The translations under genes were made by a program, and so were the position numbers. 31,012 bases of DNA. Source: an uncultured Collinsella sp. GTDB taxonomy: Bacteria > Actinomycetota > Coriobacteriia > Coriobacteriales > Coriobacteriaceae. Each line of letters opens with the position of its first letter. The stretch's first letter is position 1. Below the pieces are notes generated by a model. That model ran no database searches, was not told the origin of the DNA, and saw nothing but the letters and a program-made list of their open reading frames with translations. Shown here piece after piece: positions 7,983 through 15,918 of the stretch. The stretch is taken from positions 1 to 31,012 of the forward strand of contig CATZKS010000007.1 of the NCBI GenBank assembly GCA_958421035.1, read 5' to 3'.

Positions 7983-8381
7983 CTAGTTGCCTTTGTGGAA
8001 GAGGTTTTTGATAACGGAGGGGATGCTCTTGGCGCCCTTGGCCGTCACATCGATAAAGTCGGGCGAACGCACAAGCTTATCCTCGTCGACGTACTTGCGG
8101 ACCGCGCGCAACGTCTCTTTGTCGTCGCGCGTCGAAAACGTAAAGTGACCGTTGTCCTTGGTGAAGATGGCAAAACGCGTGATCTTCTTGGTGCCGCGTA
8201 AAACCTCGGCGGCAATATAGTCGACCTCGTCCCACGGGATTTGAATATAATCCTCGGGATTGCGCTCGTTGTAATACTCGAACGCCTTATTGCCCACCAT
8301 CACGTTACCGTGGCTGGTAAGCCCCATCAGGCAGGTTGCCGGCGTTGCCAGATCGACCGTGCTGTTCTGAGATTGCGCCAT
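7983..8381 (-). CDS. manO: DUF956 (ManO-like) protein of the mannose PTS operon
   Basis: 132 residues, soluble, no membrane segment. Sequence and context match the DUF956 family, which commonly sits at the end of mannose-type PTS operons in Firmicutes and Coriobacteriia. The middle region (about 30-95) has a beta-rich PH-like look (IQIPWDEVDYI, RFAIFTKDNGHFTFST). The function is not established; a regulatory or PTS-accessory role is assumed. I choose the ATG at 8381 because GGAGGGCGAGG lies just upstream; an upstream in-frame start would lie inside the hairpin region. A terminator-like hairpin separates it from the EIID gene, so it is probably expressed at a lower level than the transporter. 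Confidence 0.8.
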   Translation of the reverse strand: MAQSQNSTVDLATPATCLMGLTSHGNVMVGNKAFEYYNERNPEDYIQIPWDEVDYIAAEVLRGTKKITRFAIFTKDNGHFTFSTRDDKETLRAVRKYVDEDKLVRSPDFIDVTAKGAKSIPSVIKNLFHKGN

Positions 8382-8400
8382 GCGCGCCTCGCCCTCCAAA

Positions 8401-8445
8401 TAAAACAATCGGACCGCATCCAGTGTACCCACCGGGTGCGGTCCG
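8401..8445 (-). terminator. Attenuator-like hairpin between EIID and DUF956 genes
   Basis: A 12-bp stem (8410-8421 with 8434-8445, one mismatch) followed on the minus strand by the T-rich ATTGTTTTATTT. It lies inside the PTS operon, so it would reduce rather than abolish expression of the last gene. Confidence 0.65.
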
Positions 8446-8501
8446 TTTCAATGGCTCAAAAGCCCTTGCCTAGCAATTCTCGGTCTTAAGCCGAAACGTG
8501 C

Positions 8502-9422
8502 TTACATGAAGCCGCAGACGCGACCGATGATGCCGATGGCGAAGAGAGCCAGGATGATGACAATCGGGCTGACCTTCTTCTTGAGGAGCTTGCAGACCAG
8601 CAGGGTCAGGCACACGGCGGCAAGGCCGGGGATGAGCTGATCAAGGTTGGCCTGAAGCGTGGTGACCTTCACCTGATCAAGGGCGTTAGCACCGATGGAG
8701 TTATACATCGTCAGTGCTTCCTTGACACCCTCAGAACCGGAGGGCAGGTTAGCCCAGTCGATAAAGGCGCCAGCAGACTGCGTGACCTTGGAGACGACCG
8801 GGGTGAAGGAGATGGACACCCAGCGCTCGACCAGGGCGCCGATGATGAACATACCCAGGATGGATGCACCCTCGGTGACCTTGCCCATCAGACCGCCGGA
8901 GAGGTCCTTGGCGATGGAGGAGCCGACCTTGTAGCCAAACTCCTGCGTGTACCACAGGAAGGCGTAACGGATGATGTTCCACGCGAAGAAGAACAGCAAC
9001 GGACCGGCGATGCTGCCGGACAGGGCCAGGGAAGCGCCCAGAGCACCCAGAATCGGGCGAAGGGTGAACCAGAAGGCGGGGTCGCCGACACCGGCGAGCG
9101 GGCCCATCATACCGACCTTGACGCCCTGAATGGCGACGTCGTCAATCGGGGCACCGTTGGCGCGCTCCTCCTCGAGAGCGAGGGTAACGCCAATGACGGG
9201 GGCGGAAACATAGGGGTGGGTGTTATAGAACTCCAGGTGGCGCTTAAGAGCGGCAATCTGGTCATCCTTGCTGGTGTAGAGCTTCTTGATCGCAGGGATC
9301 ATTGCGAAGCACCAGCCGCCGTTCTGCATACGCTCGTAGTTCCACGAGCCCTGAAGGAACTGATGACGGAAGCAAACCTTCTTGCGGTCAGCCTTGGTGA
9401 GCTGAATCTTGTTCTCTGCCAT
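8502..9422 (-). CDS. manZ: PTS mannose-family EIID component
   Basis: 306 residues. The N-terminus is cytoplasmic with the family signature RHQFLQGSWNYERMQNGGW; the middle carries GPLAGVGDPAFWFTLRPILGALGASLALSG. Several C-terminal membrane helices follow, the last near LLKKKVSPIVIILALFAIGIIG. With EIIC it forms the membrane channel that takes up a hexose-type sugar during phosphorylation. Substrate specificity (mannose, fructose, glucosamine, galactosamine and others) cannot be read from sequence here. The ATG at 9422 is preferred over a GTG nine bases upstream because AGGAGGGGAG is better spaced. It starts 16 bp after the EIIC stop. Confidence 0.95.
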   Translation of the reverse strand: MAENKIQLTKADRKKVCFRHQFLQGSWNYERMQNGGWCFAMIPAIKKLYTSKDDQIAALKRHLEFYNTHPYVSAPVIGVTLALEEERANGAPIDDVAIQGVKVGMMGPLAGVGDPAFWFTLRPILGALGASLALSGSIAGPLLFFFAWNIIRYAFLWYTQEFGYKVGSSIAKDLSGGLMGKVTEGASILGMFIIGALVERWVSISFTPVVSKVTQSAGAFIDWANLPSGSEGVKEALTMYNSIGANALDQVKVTTLQANLDQLIPGLAAVCLTLLVCKLLKKKVSPIVIILALFAIGIIGRVCGFM

Positions 9423-9438
9423 ATGTATCACTCCCCTC

Positions 9439-10257
9439 CTACTCGTAATCGTTCAGAATGTCGCCGAGCGGGTCACCGGAGCCGCCGCCCATGCCGCCAC
9501 CCTGCTTGGCCAGATCCTTAAGGCCAAGGTAGATGAGGGCAAGGGAGATGCCGATGAGGCCAAGGGCGATCAGCGTGAGCTGAGGGATGGCAGCAAGGAC
9601 AAAGCCGAGGATGAAGAACGGCCAGGTCTCCTTGGTGGCCATCATGTTGATGACCATGGCGTAACCGACGGAAGCGACCATGCCGCCGCCGACAGCCATG
9701 CCGCCGGACAGCCAGTCGGGCATAGCGTTAAGCGCGTTGGTAACAGCCTCGGCCGGGATGATGCACAGAAGTACTGCCGGGATGGCGATACGAAGGCCCT
9801 GCATGAGGATGGCAGCGTACTGCCAGCGCTCGATGCCGGAGAAGTCGCCCTTCTCGGCGCAACCGTCCATGGCGTGAGCGATAGCGGTGGCCAGGGTACG
9901 GCAAATCATGGTCAGGAACAGGCCAGCGACCGACAGCGGGACGGCGACGGCGATGGCGGCGGTAACAGCCTTGGCCGAATCGGTGGCGCCGCCGTTGAGG
10001 GCGAGCACCATGATGATCGAAGAAGCGACCGAAGCCAGAGCGGCATCAGGCGCGACGGCGGCGCCAACGTTAGCCCAGCCAAGGGCCATCATCTGGAGCG
10101 AACCGCCCAGGAGGATGCCCTCCTGAAGGTGACCGGTTACGAGACCGATAAGCGTGCATGCCACGAGCGGCTGATGGAACTGGAACTCATCCAGAATGCC
10201 TTCCATACCGGCAAGCAACGCGACAATCGCAACAAGCAGAATAGTGATTGCAGACAT
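9439..10257 (-). CDS. manY: PTS mannose-family EIIC component
   Basis: 272 residues, highly hydrophobic with about seven or more membrane segments. It has the family pattern of a short N-terminal helix followed by DEFQFHQPLVACTLIGLVTG and LQEGILLGGSLQMMALGW, which form the sugar-binding transport core. The C-terminus is a Gly-rich cytoplasmic tail (GGGMGGGSGDP). It lies between EIIAB (18 bp upstream) and EIID (16 bp downstream) in the standard order. The ribosome site GGAGGG precedes the ATG. It works with EIID as the translocation unit, receiving phosphate through the EIIAB protein. Confidence 0.95.
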   Translation of the reverse strand: MSAITILLVAIVALLAGMEGILDEFQFHQPLVACTLIGLVTGHLQEGILLGGSLQMMALGWANVGAAVAPDAALASVASSIIMVLALNGGATDSAKAVTAAIAVAVPLSVAGLFLTMICRTLATAIAHAMDGCAEKGDFSGIERWQYAAILMQGLRIAIPAVLLCIIPAEAVTNALNAMPDWLSGGMAVGGGMVASVGYAMVINMMATKETWPFFILGFVLAAIPQLTLIALGLIGISLALIYLGLKDLAKQGGGMGGGSGDPLGDILNDYE

Positions 10258-10275
10258 GTATCGGACCCTCCTTTA

Positions 10276-11265
10276 CTATGCTTGAGCGGCCAGTTCGGCC
10301 TTAGCTTTCTTCAACATGGCGTCGAGATCCTCGGAGGAATCCGAAGGAACCTTGCGGACCTCGAACTTGACGCCCTTGGCCTTGAGGGCCTCGAGAGTCT
10401 TGACGTCGTCATCGCCCATAGCGACGGCGTTGGTGACGACGACCTTGCCCTTGGAGTGAGCCATGGAACCGATGTTGACTTCCTTGATGTCGACGCCGGC
10501 CTCGATGGCCTTGAGCAGATCCTGCGGGTTCTCGAAGAGCAGCATGGCCTTGGTGTCACCAAAGCGCGTGTCCTTGACGACCTCGGCCATCTTCTTGATG
10601 GGAACGACGTTGGCATGGACTCCCGGAGGGGCAGCCTGCTCGATCATGGTCTTGCGGAGCTCGTCGTGAGCAACGCCGTCGGAAACCACGATGATGCGGT
10701 TGGGGTTGATCTGCTTGGTCCACGTGGTGGCCACCTGACCATGCAGCAGACGGGTGTCGATACGGACGTGGGCAATCTTGATGTGCCCGTCGCCGATGAC
10801 CGTTCCCGGAGGGATTGCGCCTGCAGGAGCAGCGGCGGCCGCAGCCGGCTTCTTCTCCTCGGGCTCCAGAGACTCGGGCTTGACGCGCACGCCAGCCTTA
10901 GCCTCAGTCACGAGATGTTTTGCGATCGCATGTGCAGTGTTCTTTGCGTCAAAGCGCTGCGAATATGCCTCGATGAGCATAGGCAGGTTGACACCGGTGA
11001 CGATAGCCCAGGAATCGTGGCCCTCGATGAGCCCGCTGATCTGGTTGAACGGCGTGCCGCCCCACAGATCAACGAGGAAGAGCACCTGCTCCTGGTCCTC
11101 GAAGGAAGCGACTGCTTCCTCGACCTTGGCACGGAAATCGTCGGGGCCCATGCTCGGCTCGAGCGAGACCACGGCAACAGACGGCTGATCGCCAAAGACC
11201 ATCGAGCCCGTCTGCTTGATTCCAGCTGCCAAGTCCCCGTGGCTAGCAAGAACAATACTTACCAT
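10276..11265 (-). CDS. manX: PTS mannose-family EIIAB component
   Basis: 329 residues with two cytoplasmic phosphotransfer domains. EIIA (1 to about 120) has its phosphorylation site His9 in LASHGDLA and the motif VDLWGGTPFN. An Ala/Pro-rich hinge spans about 121-155. EIIB (160-329) carries His175 in RIDTRLLHGQV. Phosphate moves from HPr to His9, to His175, to the sugar. The ATG at 11265 is chosen since AAAGGAGG ends seven bases upstream; a GTG one codon earlier is too close. It is first in the operon, and the AT-rich 337-bp region ahead of it probably holds the promoter. No PTS regulator gene is adjacent; EI and HPr must be elsewhere. Confidence 0.96.
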   Translation of the reverse strand: MVSIVLASHGDLAAGIKQTGSMVFGDQPSVAVVSLEPSMGPDDFRAKVEEAVASFEDQEQVLFLVDLWGGTPFNQISGLIEGHDSWAIVTGVNLPMLIEAYSQRFDAKNTAHAIAKHLVTEAKAGVRVKPESLEPEEKKPAAAAAAPAGAIPPGTVIGDGHIKIAHVRIDTRLLHGQVATTWTKQINPNRIIVVSDGVAHDELRKTMIEQAAPPGVHANVVPIKKMAEVVKDTRFGDTKAMLLFENPQDLLKAIEAGVDIKEVNIGSMAHSKGKVVVTNAVAMGDDDVKTLEALKAKGVKFEVRKVPSDSSEDLDAMLKKAKAELAAQA

Positions 11266-11602
11266 CACATAACCTCCTTTTTGTCTACGTATTTCCTACA
11301 CGACATGAAAGGAGTATACCTGTTTGGATTGTGGAATTATAGCTAAATTCGCAAAAGGTTGGATTATTTGTTTAAACGTCTAAGTTTGTTACAAATTGAT
11401 TACGTTGCCGGTTTACAGCTTATTGCCTGCTAAAACGTGATTTGCTGATTGCTTTCAAAGACATATAAAGGTGCGCTGTTCGTTAAGACCTCTTTTAGGT
11501 GGATCCCAATGCGTCTGCGTGCCACCATTTTGTTTAAACAGACATGACTTGACTAACCGAAGCAAATATGTTTAGAACTCTAGCCCATGTAGTCATTGGA
11601 TA
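11266..11602 (-). promoter_or_regulatory. AT-rich PTS operon control region with two TTGTTTAAAC boxes
   Basis: This 337-bp gap is markedly AT-rich compared with its surroundings. The box TTGTTTAAAC, containing the 8-bp palindrome GTTTAAAC, occurs at 11368-11377 and 11530-11539, 162 bp apart. A TATAAT (minus strand) lies at 11336-11341, about 70 bp before the EIIAB start, but without a good -35. The boxes are candidate binding sites for a sugar-responsive regulator. I see no gene and no clear hypA terminator here. Confidence 0.45.
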
Positions 11603-12031
11603 TTAGGCGATATGGAGAGGGTTGGCGGCGTCAACGGCATCGGGGACGTCGGAGAGGCCGTCAAGAGCAGCGTCTGCCGGGTCCTCGTCGGGGGTCTCGA
11701 TCTGCTTGATCATGACCTCCTGGCCCTGGAGCAGATAGGTATCGCCGCTACCGCAATGGGGACAGGTCTTGCCGTGCTCGACCGTCGCATAGTCGTGGCC
11801 GCACGCCTCGCAATGCGTCACGGCGTTGACGGGCTCCACGATAAGCTCTGCTCCCTCGGTGATAGGCTTTTTATCTGCCGCCCAGCGCCAAGCGTCGAGC
11901 AGCAAGTCGGGAACGACGCCCGAGACCTCGCCCAGCAGCAACGTCACGCTCGAAACGCGACGCACGCCATGAGCGCGCGCCACATTCTCAACATCGCGAA
12001 TGATGTGATAGACGATTCCGAGCTCGTGCAC
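11603..12031 (-). CDS. hypA: HypA hydrogenase nickel-incorporation protein
   Basis: 142 residues. It starts with MHELGI, where His2 is the conserved nickel ligand, and has the zinc site CEACGHD (first CxxC) and CPHCGSG (second CxxC) in its C-terminal half. HypA delivers nickel to [NiFe]-hydrogenase precursors, usually with HypB. The family is normally about 113-120 residues; here an acidic tail of about 30 residues (DEDPADAALDGLSD region) follows the zinc domain. No hydrogenase or other hyp gene lies in the window, so it is separated from its usual partners. GGAAGG precedes the ATG, directly after a 9-bp hairpin. Confidence 0.93.
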   Translation of the reverse strand: MHELGIVYHIIRDVENVARAHGVRRVSSVTLLLGEVSGVVPDLLLDAWRWAADKKPITEGAELIVEPVNAVTHCEACGHDYATVEHGKTCPHCGSGDTYLLQGQEVMIKQIETPDEDPADAALDGLSDVPDAVDAANPLHIA

Positions 12032-12043
12032 TTTTAATTCCTT

Positions 12044-12065
12044 CCGCCGTTCTACCGAACGGCGG
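12044..12065 (-). other. Perfect hairpin just upstream of hypA
   Basis: CCGCCGTTC pairs with GAACGGCGG around a four-base loop. On the minus strand the stem ends against the hypA ribosome site AAGGAA. There is no T-run, so it is not an ordinary terminator. It could influence mRNA stability or ribosome access. Confidence 0.5.
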
Positions 12066-12225
12066 TCGGCTTGACGCTGCGCGAGCCCCAGACGGGCGAT
12101 CTGCCTTTCAATCGTCGGGCATGGGCAAAAGCCCTATGCCCTCCTCTTTCAAGGCACCTCGCCACGCCTGGGACTCGCTCGCTGTCCAACCGCTCTCTGC
12201 GCCGTTCTCCTGCTTGTTGCGTTTC

Positions 12226-15003
12226 TTACTTCTTCCCGAATTTGATCTTGATGGCGCGCTTGAGCGCGTACTTGCCGAGGCTTGGGAGCTTTTGCTCGTA
12301 TTTGACCATCGTGGAGCACTCGGGGCGGTCGCGATCCAGATGGATGGCGTCGAACGCGCACTTGGTGGTGCACAGGCCACAGCCGATGCACTTGTTGGGG
12401 TCGACGATCGAGGCGCCGCAGCCCAGGCAGCGGGCGGTCTCGGCGCGCACCTGCTCCTCGGTAAAGGTCTCAACATACTCGCTAAACGGTGCAGCCTTCT
12501 CGCGCTCGCGGCCCACGTGGGCAACCTCGCGGCTCGCGTTGTCGTAGCTTTCGATCACGGCATCGTCGCGGTCGAGCGAGGTGTAGCGGCGCTGGTTGCG
12601 GCCGATGGTGAGCGTGGAGCCCGGCTGCACAAAGCGATGGATGGACACCGCGGCCTCGTGGCCGGCGGCGATGGCGTCGATGGCAAAGCTGGGGCCGGTG
12701 TAGACGTCGCCGCCCACAAAGATGTCTGGCTCGGCGGTCTGGTAGGTCTGGGGATCGGCAAGGGCGCCCTGGCCGCGACCGAGCTCCACCTTGGAGCCAG
12801 CCAGCAGGTCGCCCCACACAATGGACTGGCCAATCGACATGACGACACGGTCGGCATCGACACGGCGCAGATCGTTCTCGTCGTACTCGGGCGCAAAACG
12901 GCCCTCGTCGTTAAAGACACGCGTGCAGCGCTTGAAGGTGATGCCGCACACACGACCGGCCTCGTCCAGGTGAATCTCCTTGGGGCCCCAGCTGCAGCTG
13001 ATGTGAGCGCCGTCCTCAACGGCCTCGCGACGCTCTTCCTCGCTGGCGGGCATCTGAGCCTCGCTCTCCAGGCAGAACATCTCAACGTGCTCGGAACCCA
13101 GACGGCAGGCGTTGCGGGCAACGTCGATGGCCACGTTGCCGCCGCCCACCACAATGGTGCGGCCGGACAGGGAATCAATCTTGCCGCTGTTAACCTCGCG
13201 AAGGAAGTCGACGGCCACGGTCACGTCCTCGGCACCCTCGCCCGGAATGCCGGCAAGGCGGCCGCCCTGGCAGCCAATGGCAACGTAGAAGGCCTTAAAG
13301 CCCTGCGCGCGCAGCGCGTCGAGCGTCACATCGCGACCGACCTCCACGCCATAGCGGAACTCGGCACCCATCAGGCGAATAACCTCGACCTCGGCCTCGA
13401 TAACATCCTTCTGCAGCTTAAAGCTGGGAATGCCATAAGTGAGCATGCCGCCCGGGCGCCCGTTTTTCTCGAACACGACGGGCTTGTAGCCCTTCTCGGC
13501 CAGATAAAAAGCGCAGGACAGACCGGCCGGACCGGCGCCGATGATGGCGATCTTCTGGTCGAAGCCACCAGCGCGCGTCGGCGTCACCACAGGCGGGACG
13601 TAGCGGGTCGCGGCGTCCAGATCACGCTGGGCGATAAACTTCTTGACCTCGTCGATGGCCACGGCCTCGTCCACGCGACCGCGGGTGCAGGCATCCTCGC
13701 AGCGGCGGTTGCACACGCGACCGCAGATAGCGGGCAGCGGGTTCTCGCGCTTGATGAGCGCCAGAGCCTCGTCATAGCGGCCCTGCGCCGCAAGCTTTAA
13801 GTAGCCCTGAACGGCAACGTGTGCGGGGCAAGCCGTCTTGCAGGGAGCGGTGCCGGACTCGTGCGTCTCGATGCGGTTGTCGTTGCGGTAGTTGGGCGAC
13901 CACTTGGTGTGGTCCCACTTGGTGGCGTCGGGCAGCTCCTGGCGCGGATACTCGGGCACCTGTCCGCCCGCCTTTTTGCTACAGAGCTTTTGACCCAGCT
14001 TGGCGGCGCCGGCAGGGCACACCTCAACGCAGCGACCGCAGGCCACGCACTTGTCCTTCTCGACCTTGGCGACATAGGCCGAGCGTGACAGGTTGGGCGT
14101 GTTGAACAGCTGCGAGGTGCGCAGGGCATAACACACGTTGACGTTGCAGTTGCAGATAGCGAAGATCTTGTTCTCGCCGTCGATATTGGTGATCTGGTGC
14201 ACAAAGCCGTTGTCCTCGGCCTGGCGTAGGATGTCGTAGACCTCGTCGCGCGTCACGTAATGGCCGCGGTCGGTCTCGACCACGTAGTCGGCCATATCGC
14301 CCACGGCGATGCACCAATCTGCCGGGTCGTCGGCGCAGCCCTCTCCCATCACACGACGGCTCGCGCGGCAGCTGCAGGTGCTAGCGGCATATTTGCCATC
14401 GTATTTGTCGAGCCAATGCTCGATATGCTCGATCGGCACCGAGGTGCTCGCGGCGTCGATGGCCTTCTCGACCGGAATGACGTGCATGCCGATGCCGGCG
14501 CCTCCGGGCGGCACCATCGGCGTGGCCTTGGACAGCGGTCCCTTGGACGCCTGCTCAAAGAACTTGGCATAGACCGGGTGCTCGTCGAGCTGGCTCACGC
14601 GCATGTTGAGGAATTCGGCAGAGCCCGGCACCAGCATGGGCAGCACCCACTGCTTGGCGCGCTCGGGGTTTTCCCAGTTATACTCAAGCAGACCCGTGTA
14701 GCTCATATCGTCGAGCATCTTCTCGATATCGGCTTCGGGCATGCCGGTGAGCTTGACCATCTCGGGCAGCGTATAGGGACGGCGCATCTTCATCTTGCAG
14801 AGCACTTCGGCCTGCTCGTCGGTTGCGGCCTCGGCAAACGACCAGTACTCGTAGCCCAGCAGCTCATCGCGATGCAGCAGACGGTTGGTGCAGTGCTCGC
14901 ACAGCTTGACGATGGCCTCGCGCGGATGATCCGGCAGCGGCGGCACGAACTCCGAACCGATGTCGGGCTCGGTGTAGCTAATCCCCGGTCCGTTGAGAAT
15001 CAT
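12226..15003 (-). CDS. Multidomain Fe-S/FAD oxidoreductase (glutamate-synthase small-subunit-like)
   Basis: 925 residues. The N-terminal part (1 to about 310) has cysteine motifs (CEHC near residue 34; CSCR and later CNCNVNVC) suggesting extra Fe-S or metal sites. A ferredoxin-type cluster site lies near 319 (CVACGRCVEVCPAG). It is followed by the GltD-like Cys-rich domain (CKTACPAHVAVQGY, CGRVCNRRCEDAC) and two nucleotide-binding Rossmann folds: IGAGPAGLSCAFYLAEKG (near 488, FAD) and VGGGNVAIDVAR (near 617, NAD(P)H). A C-terminal ferredoxin pair ends the protein (CLGCG near 858, CIGCGLCTTKC near 872-882). It likely moves electrons between NAD(P)H and ferredoxin or an unknown substrate; true glutamate synthase needs a large subunit, which is absent. 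The start at 15003 has GAGAAGGGA upstream. It is divergent from a TetR regulator, with dyads between them. Confidence 0.85.
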   Translation of the reverse strand: MILNGPGISYTEPDIGSEFVPPLPDHPREAIVKLCEHCTNRLLHRDELLGYEYWSFAEAATDEQAEVLCKMKMRRPYTLPEMVKLTGMPEADIEKMLDDMSYTGLLEYNWENPERAKQWVLPMLVPGSAEFLNMRVSQLDEHPVYAKFFEQASKGPLSKATPMVPPGGAGIGMHVIPVEKAIDAASTSVPIEHIEHWLDKYDGKYAASTCSCRASRRVMGEGCADDPADWCIAVGDMADYVVETDRGHYVTRDEVYDILRQAEDNGFVHQITNIDGENKIFAICNCNVNVCYALRTSQLFNTPNLSRSAYVAKVEKDKCVACGRCVEVCPAGAAKLGQKLCSKKAGGQVPEYPRQELPDATKWDHTKWSPNYRNDNRIETHESGTAPCKTACPAHVAVQGYLKLAAQGRYDEALALIKRENPLPAICGRVCNRRCEDACTRGRVDEAVAIDEVKKFIAQRDLDAATRYVPPVVTPTRAGGFDQKIAIIGAGPAGLSCAFYLAEKGYKPVVFEKNGRPGGMLTYGIPSFKLQKDVIEAEVEVIRLMGAEFRYGVEVGRDVTLDALRAQGFKAFYVAIGCQGGRLAGIPGEGAEDVTVAVDFLREVNSGKIDSLSGRTIVVGGGNVAIDVARNACRLGSEHVEMFCLESEAQMPASEEERREAVEDGAHISCSWGPKEIHLDEAGRVCGITFKRCTRVFNDEGRFAPEYDENDLRRVDADRVVMSIGQSIVWGDLLAGSKVELGRGQGALADPQTYQTAEPDIFVGGDVYTGPSFAIDAIAAGHEAAVSIHRFVQPGSTLTIGRNQRRYTSLDRDDAVIESYDNASREVAHVGREREKAAPFSEYVETFTEEQVRAETARCLGCGASIVDPNKCIGCGLCTTKCAFDAIHLDRDRPECSTMVKYEQKLPSLGKYALKRAIKIKFGKK

Positions 15004-15096
15004 GGTTGTCCCTTCTCTTGCCACAGCCCGACGAGGCCGCAGCGCCCCTCTTTTTTGCAGGCCGGGCATGCCCCCCATGCCGTTCACCCGCCATTG

Positions 15097-15165
15097 TTGA
15101 CATTGTGTCAAAAATAGTATTGACGAACCGTCAACAATATTCAAGACTGTTAGGCGAACGGTCAG
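15097..15165. promoter_or_regulatory. TetR-type operators between oxidoreductase and tetR
   Basis: Two perfect 15-bp dyads: TTGACATTGTGTCAA (15097-15111) and TTGACGAACCGTCAA (15120-15134), with centres 23 bp apart. A third, degenerate copy TTAGGCGAACGGTCAG lies at 15150-15165. On the minus strand TACTAT (15115-15120) could be the -10 of the oxidoreductase with the second dyad in its spacer, so binding there would block transcription. The sites are 28-96 bp before the tetR start. Confidence 0.75.
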
Positions 15166-15192
15166 GCAAAAGAGGATGAAAGGCGGCAAAAC

Positions 15193-15855
15193 ATGGGCAA
15201 CAACACAGCAGGTACCTCTGTGGTCGATGCCGTCTCCGCATCCGATAGCGCGGCAAAGCGCCTGACGGGCGACGAACGCCGTCGCGAGATCCTCGATGCC
15301 GTGCGCACCGTAAGCTCCGAGCTGGGCGTGTCCCACCTATCGGTATCGGCCGTGACCAAGCGAGCCGGCTGCACGCGTTCATTGTTCTACCACTACTTCG
15401 CCGACATGGACGCCGCCGTCACCGCCGTCATGGACGAGGCAATCGACGGTTTTATCTCCGAGCTTGAGCAGTGGAATGCCAACCGTACCGTCGGCGATAT
15501 CGAGGGCGCGCTCGACACCGTCGCCCCGCTCTTTAAGCGCCTGGTCGCCAGCGGCCACGAACTGCCGCACACTCTGACCTCCAACAGCGGCGCGCTCTAC
15601 GGCGGCTTTTTGCACAACGTGGTCCAGCGTGTGGCGCAGTATATCTGCGACACCACCGTGGTGGATTTTGTCGCCCACCACGAGCTGCGCATCGACCATG
15701 TCTACGAAACGTTCTACACCCTCATCATGGGTCTTTTGATGTATATCCGCACGCACCCCGATGTGCCCGACGAGACGGTCAAGGAAATCATCGCCTCGAC
15801 ACTCCACATCGAGGGCTATACCGCCAAGTATCCGGAGCGCAAGCCCCAGAACTGA
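15193..15855 (+). CDS. TetR/AcrR-family transcriptional regulator
   Basis: 220 residues. After a 25-residue Ser/Ala-rich lead, the N-terminal DNA-binding domain (about 28-75) has the TetR pattern RRREILDAVRTV ... SVSAVTKRAGCTRSLFYHYFADMDA, with the recognition helix at CTRSLFYHYF. The C-terminal part is helical and specific to its ligand, which cannot be identified. It is divergent from the Fe-S/FAD oxidoreductase and 63 bp upstream of the DUF5692-like gene on its own strand. With the operators in the shared promoter region, it most likely controls both directions and itself. The ATG at 15193 has a weak site (AAAGGCGG) upstream. Confidence 0.92.
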   Translation: MGNNTAGTSVVDAVSASDSAAKRLTGDERRREILDAVRTVSSELGVSHLSVSAVTKRAGCTRSLFYHYFADMDAAVTAVMDEAIDGFISELEQWNANRTVGDIEGALDTVAPLFKRLVASGHELPHTLTSNSGALYGGFLHNVVQRVAQYICDTTVVDFVAHHELRIDHVYETFYTLIMGLLMYIRTHPDVPDETVKEIIASTLHIEGYTAKYPERKPQN

Positions 15856-15918
15856 CGACATTTGGCCAAACTGCCCGCGATCAGAAGAGGGGCCGCGGGC
15901 GTGTGAAAGGAGAGCAGC

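Noticed and set aside
7742..8011. Open frames of 70-89 codons in all three plus-strand frames
   Set aside because: They are produced by the stop-free repeat array and have no ribosome site; three overlapping frames cannot all be genes.
12071..12225. Coding region between hypA and the oxidoreductase
   Set aside because: Open frames here run into or oppose the oxidoreductase gene and lack ribosome sites.
12226..15003. Glutamate synthase small subunit (gltD)
   Set aside because: The core resembles GltD, but the protein is nearly twice as long, has additional Fe-S regions at both ends, and no gltB is adjacent.
15004..15336. N-terminal extension of the oxidoreductase
   Set aside because: It would run through the operator region and the tetR gene; the ATG at 15003 has a good ribosome site and gives a sensible protein start.
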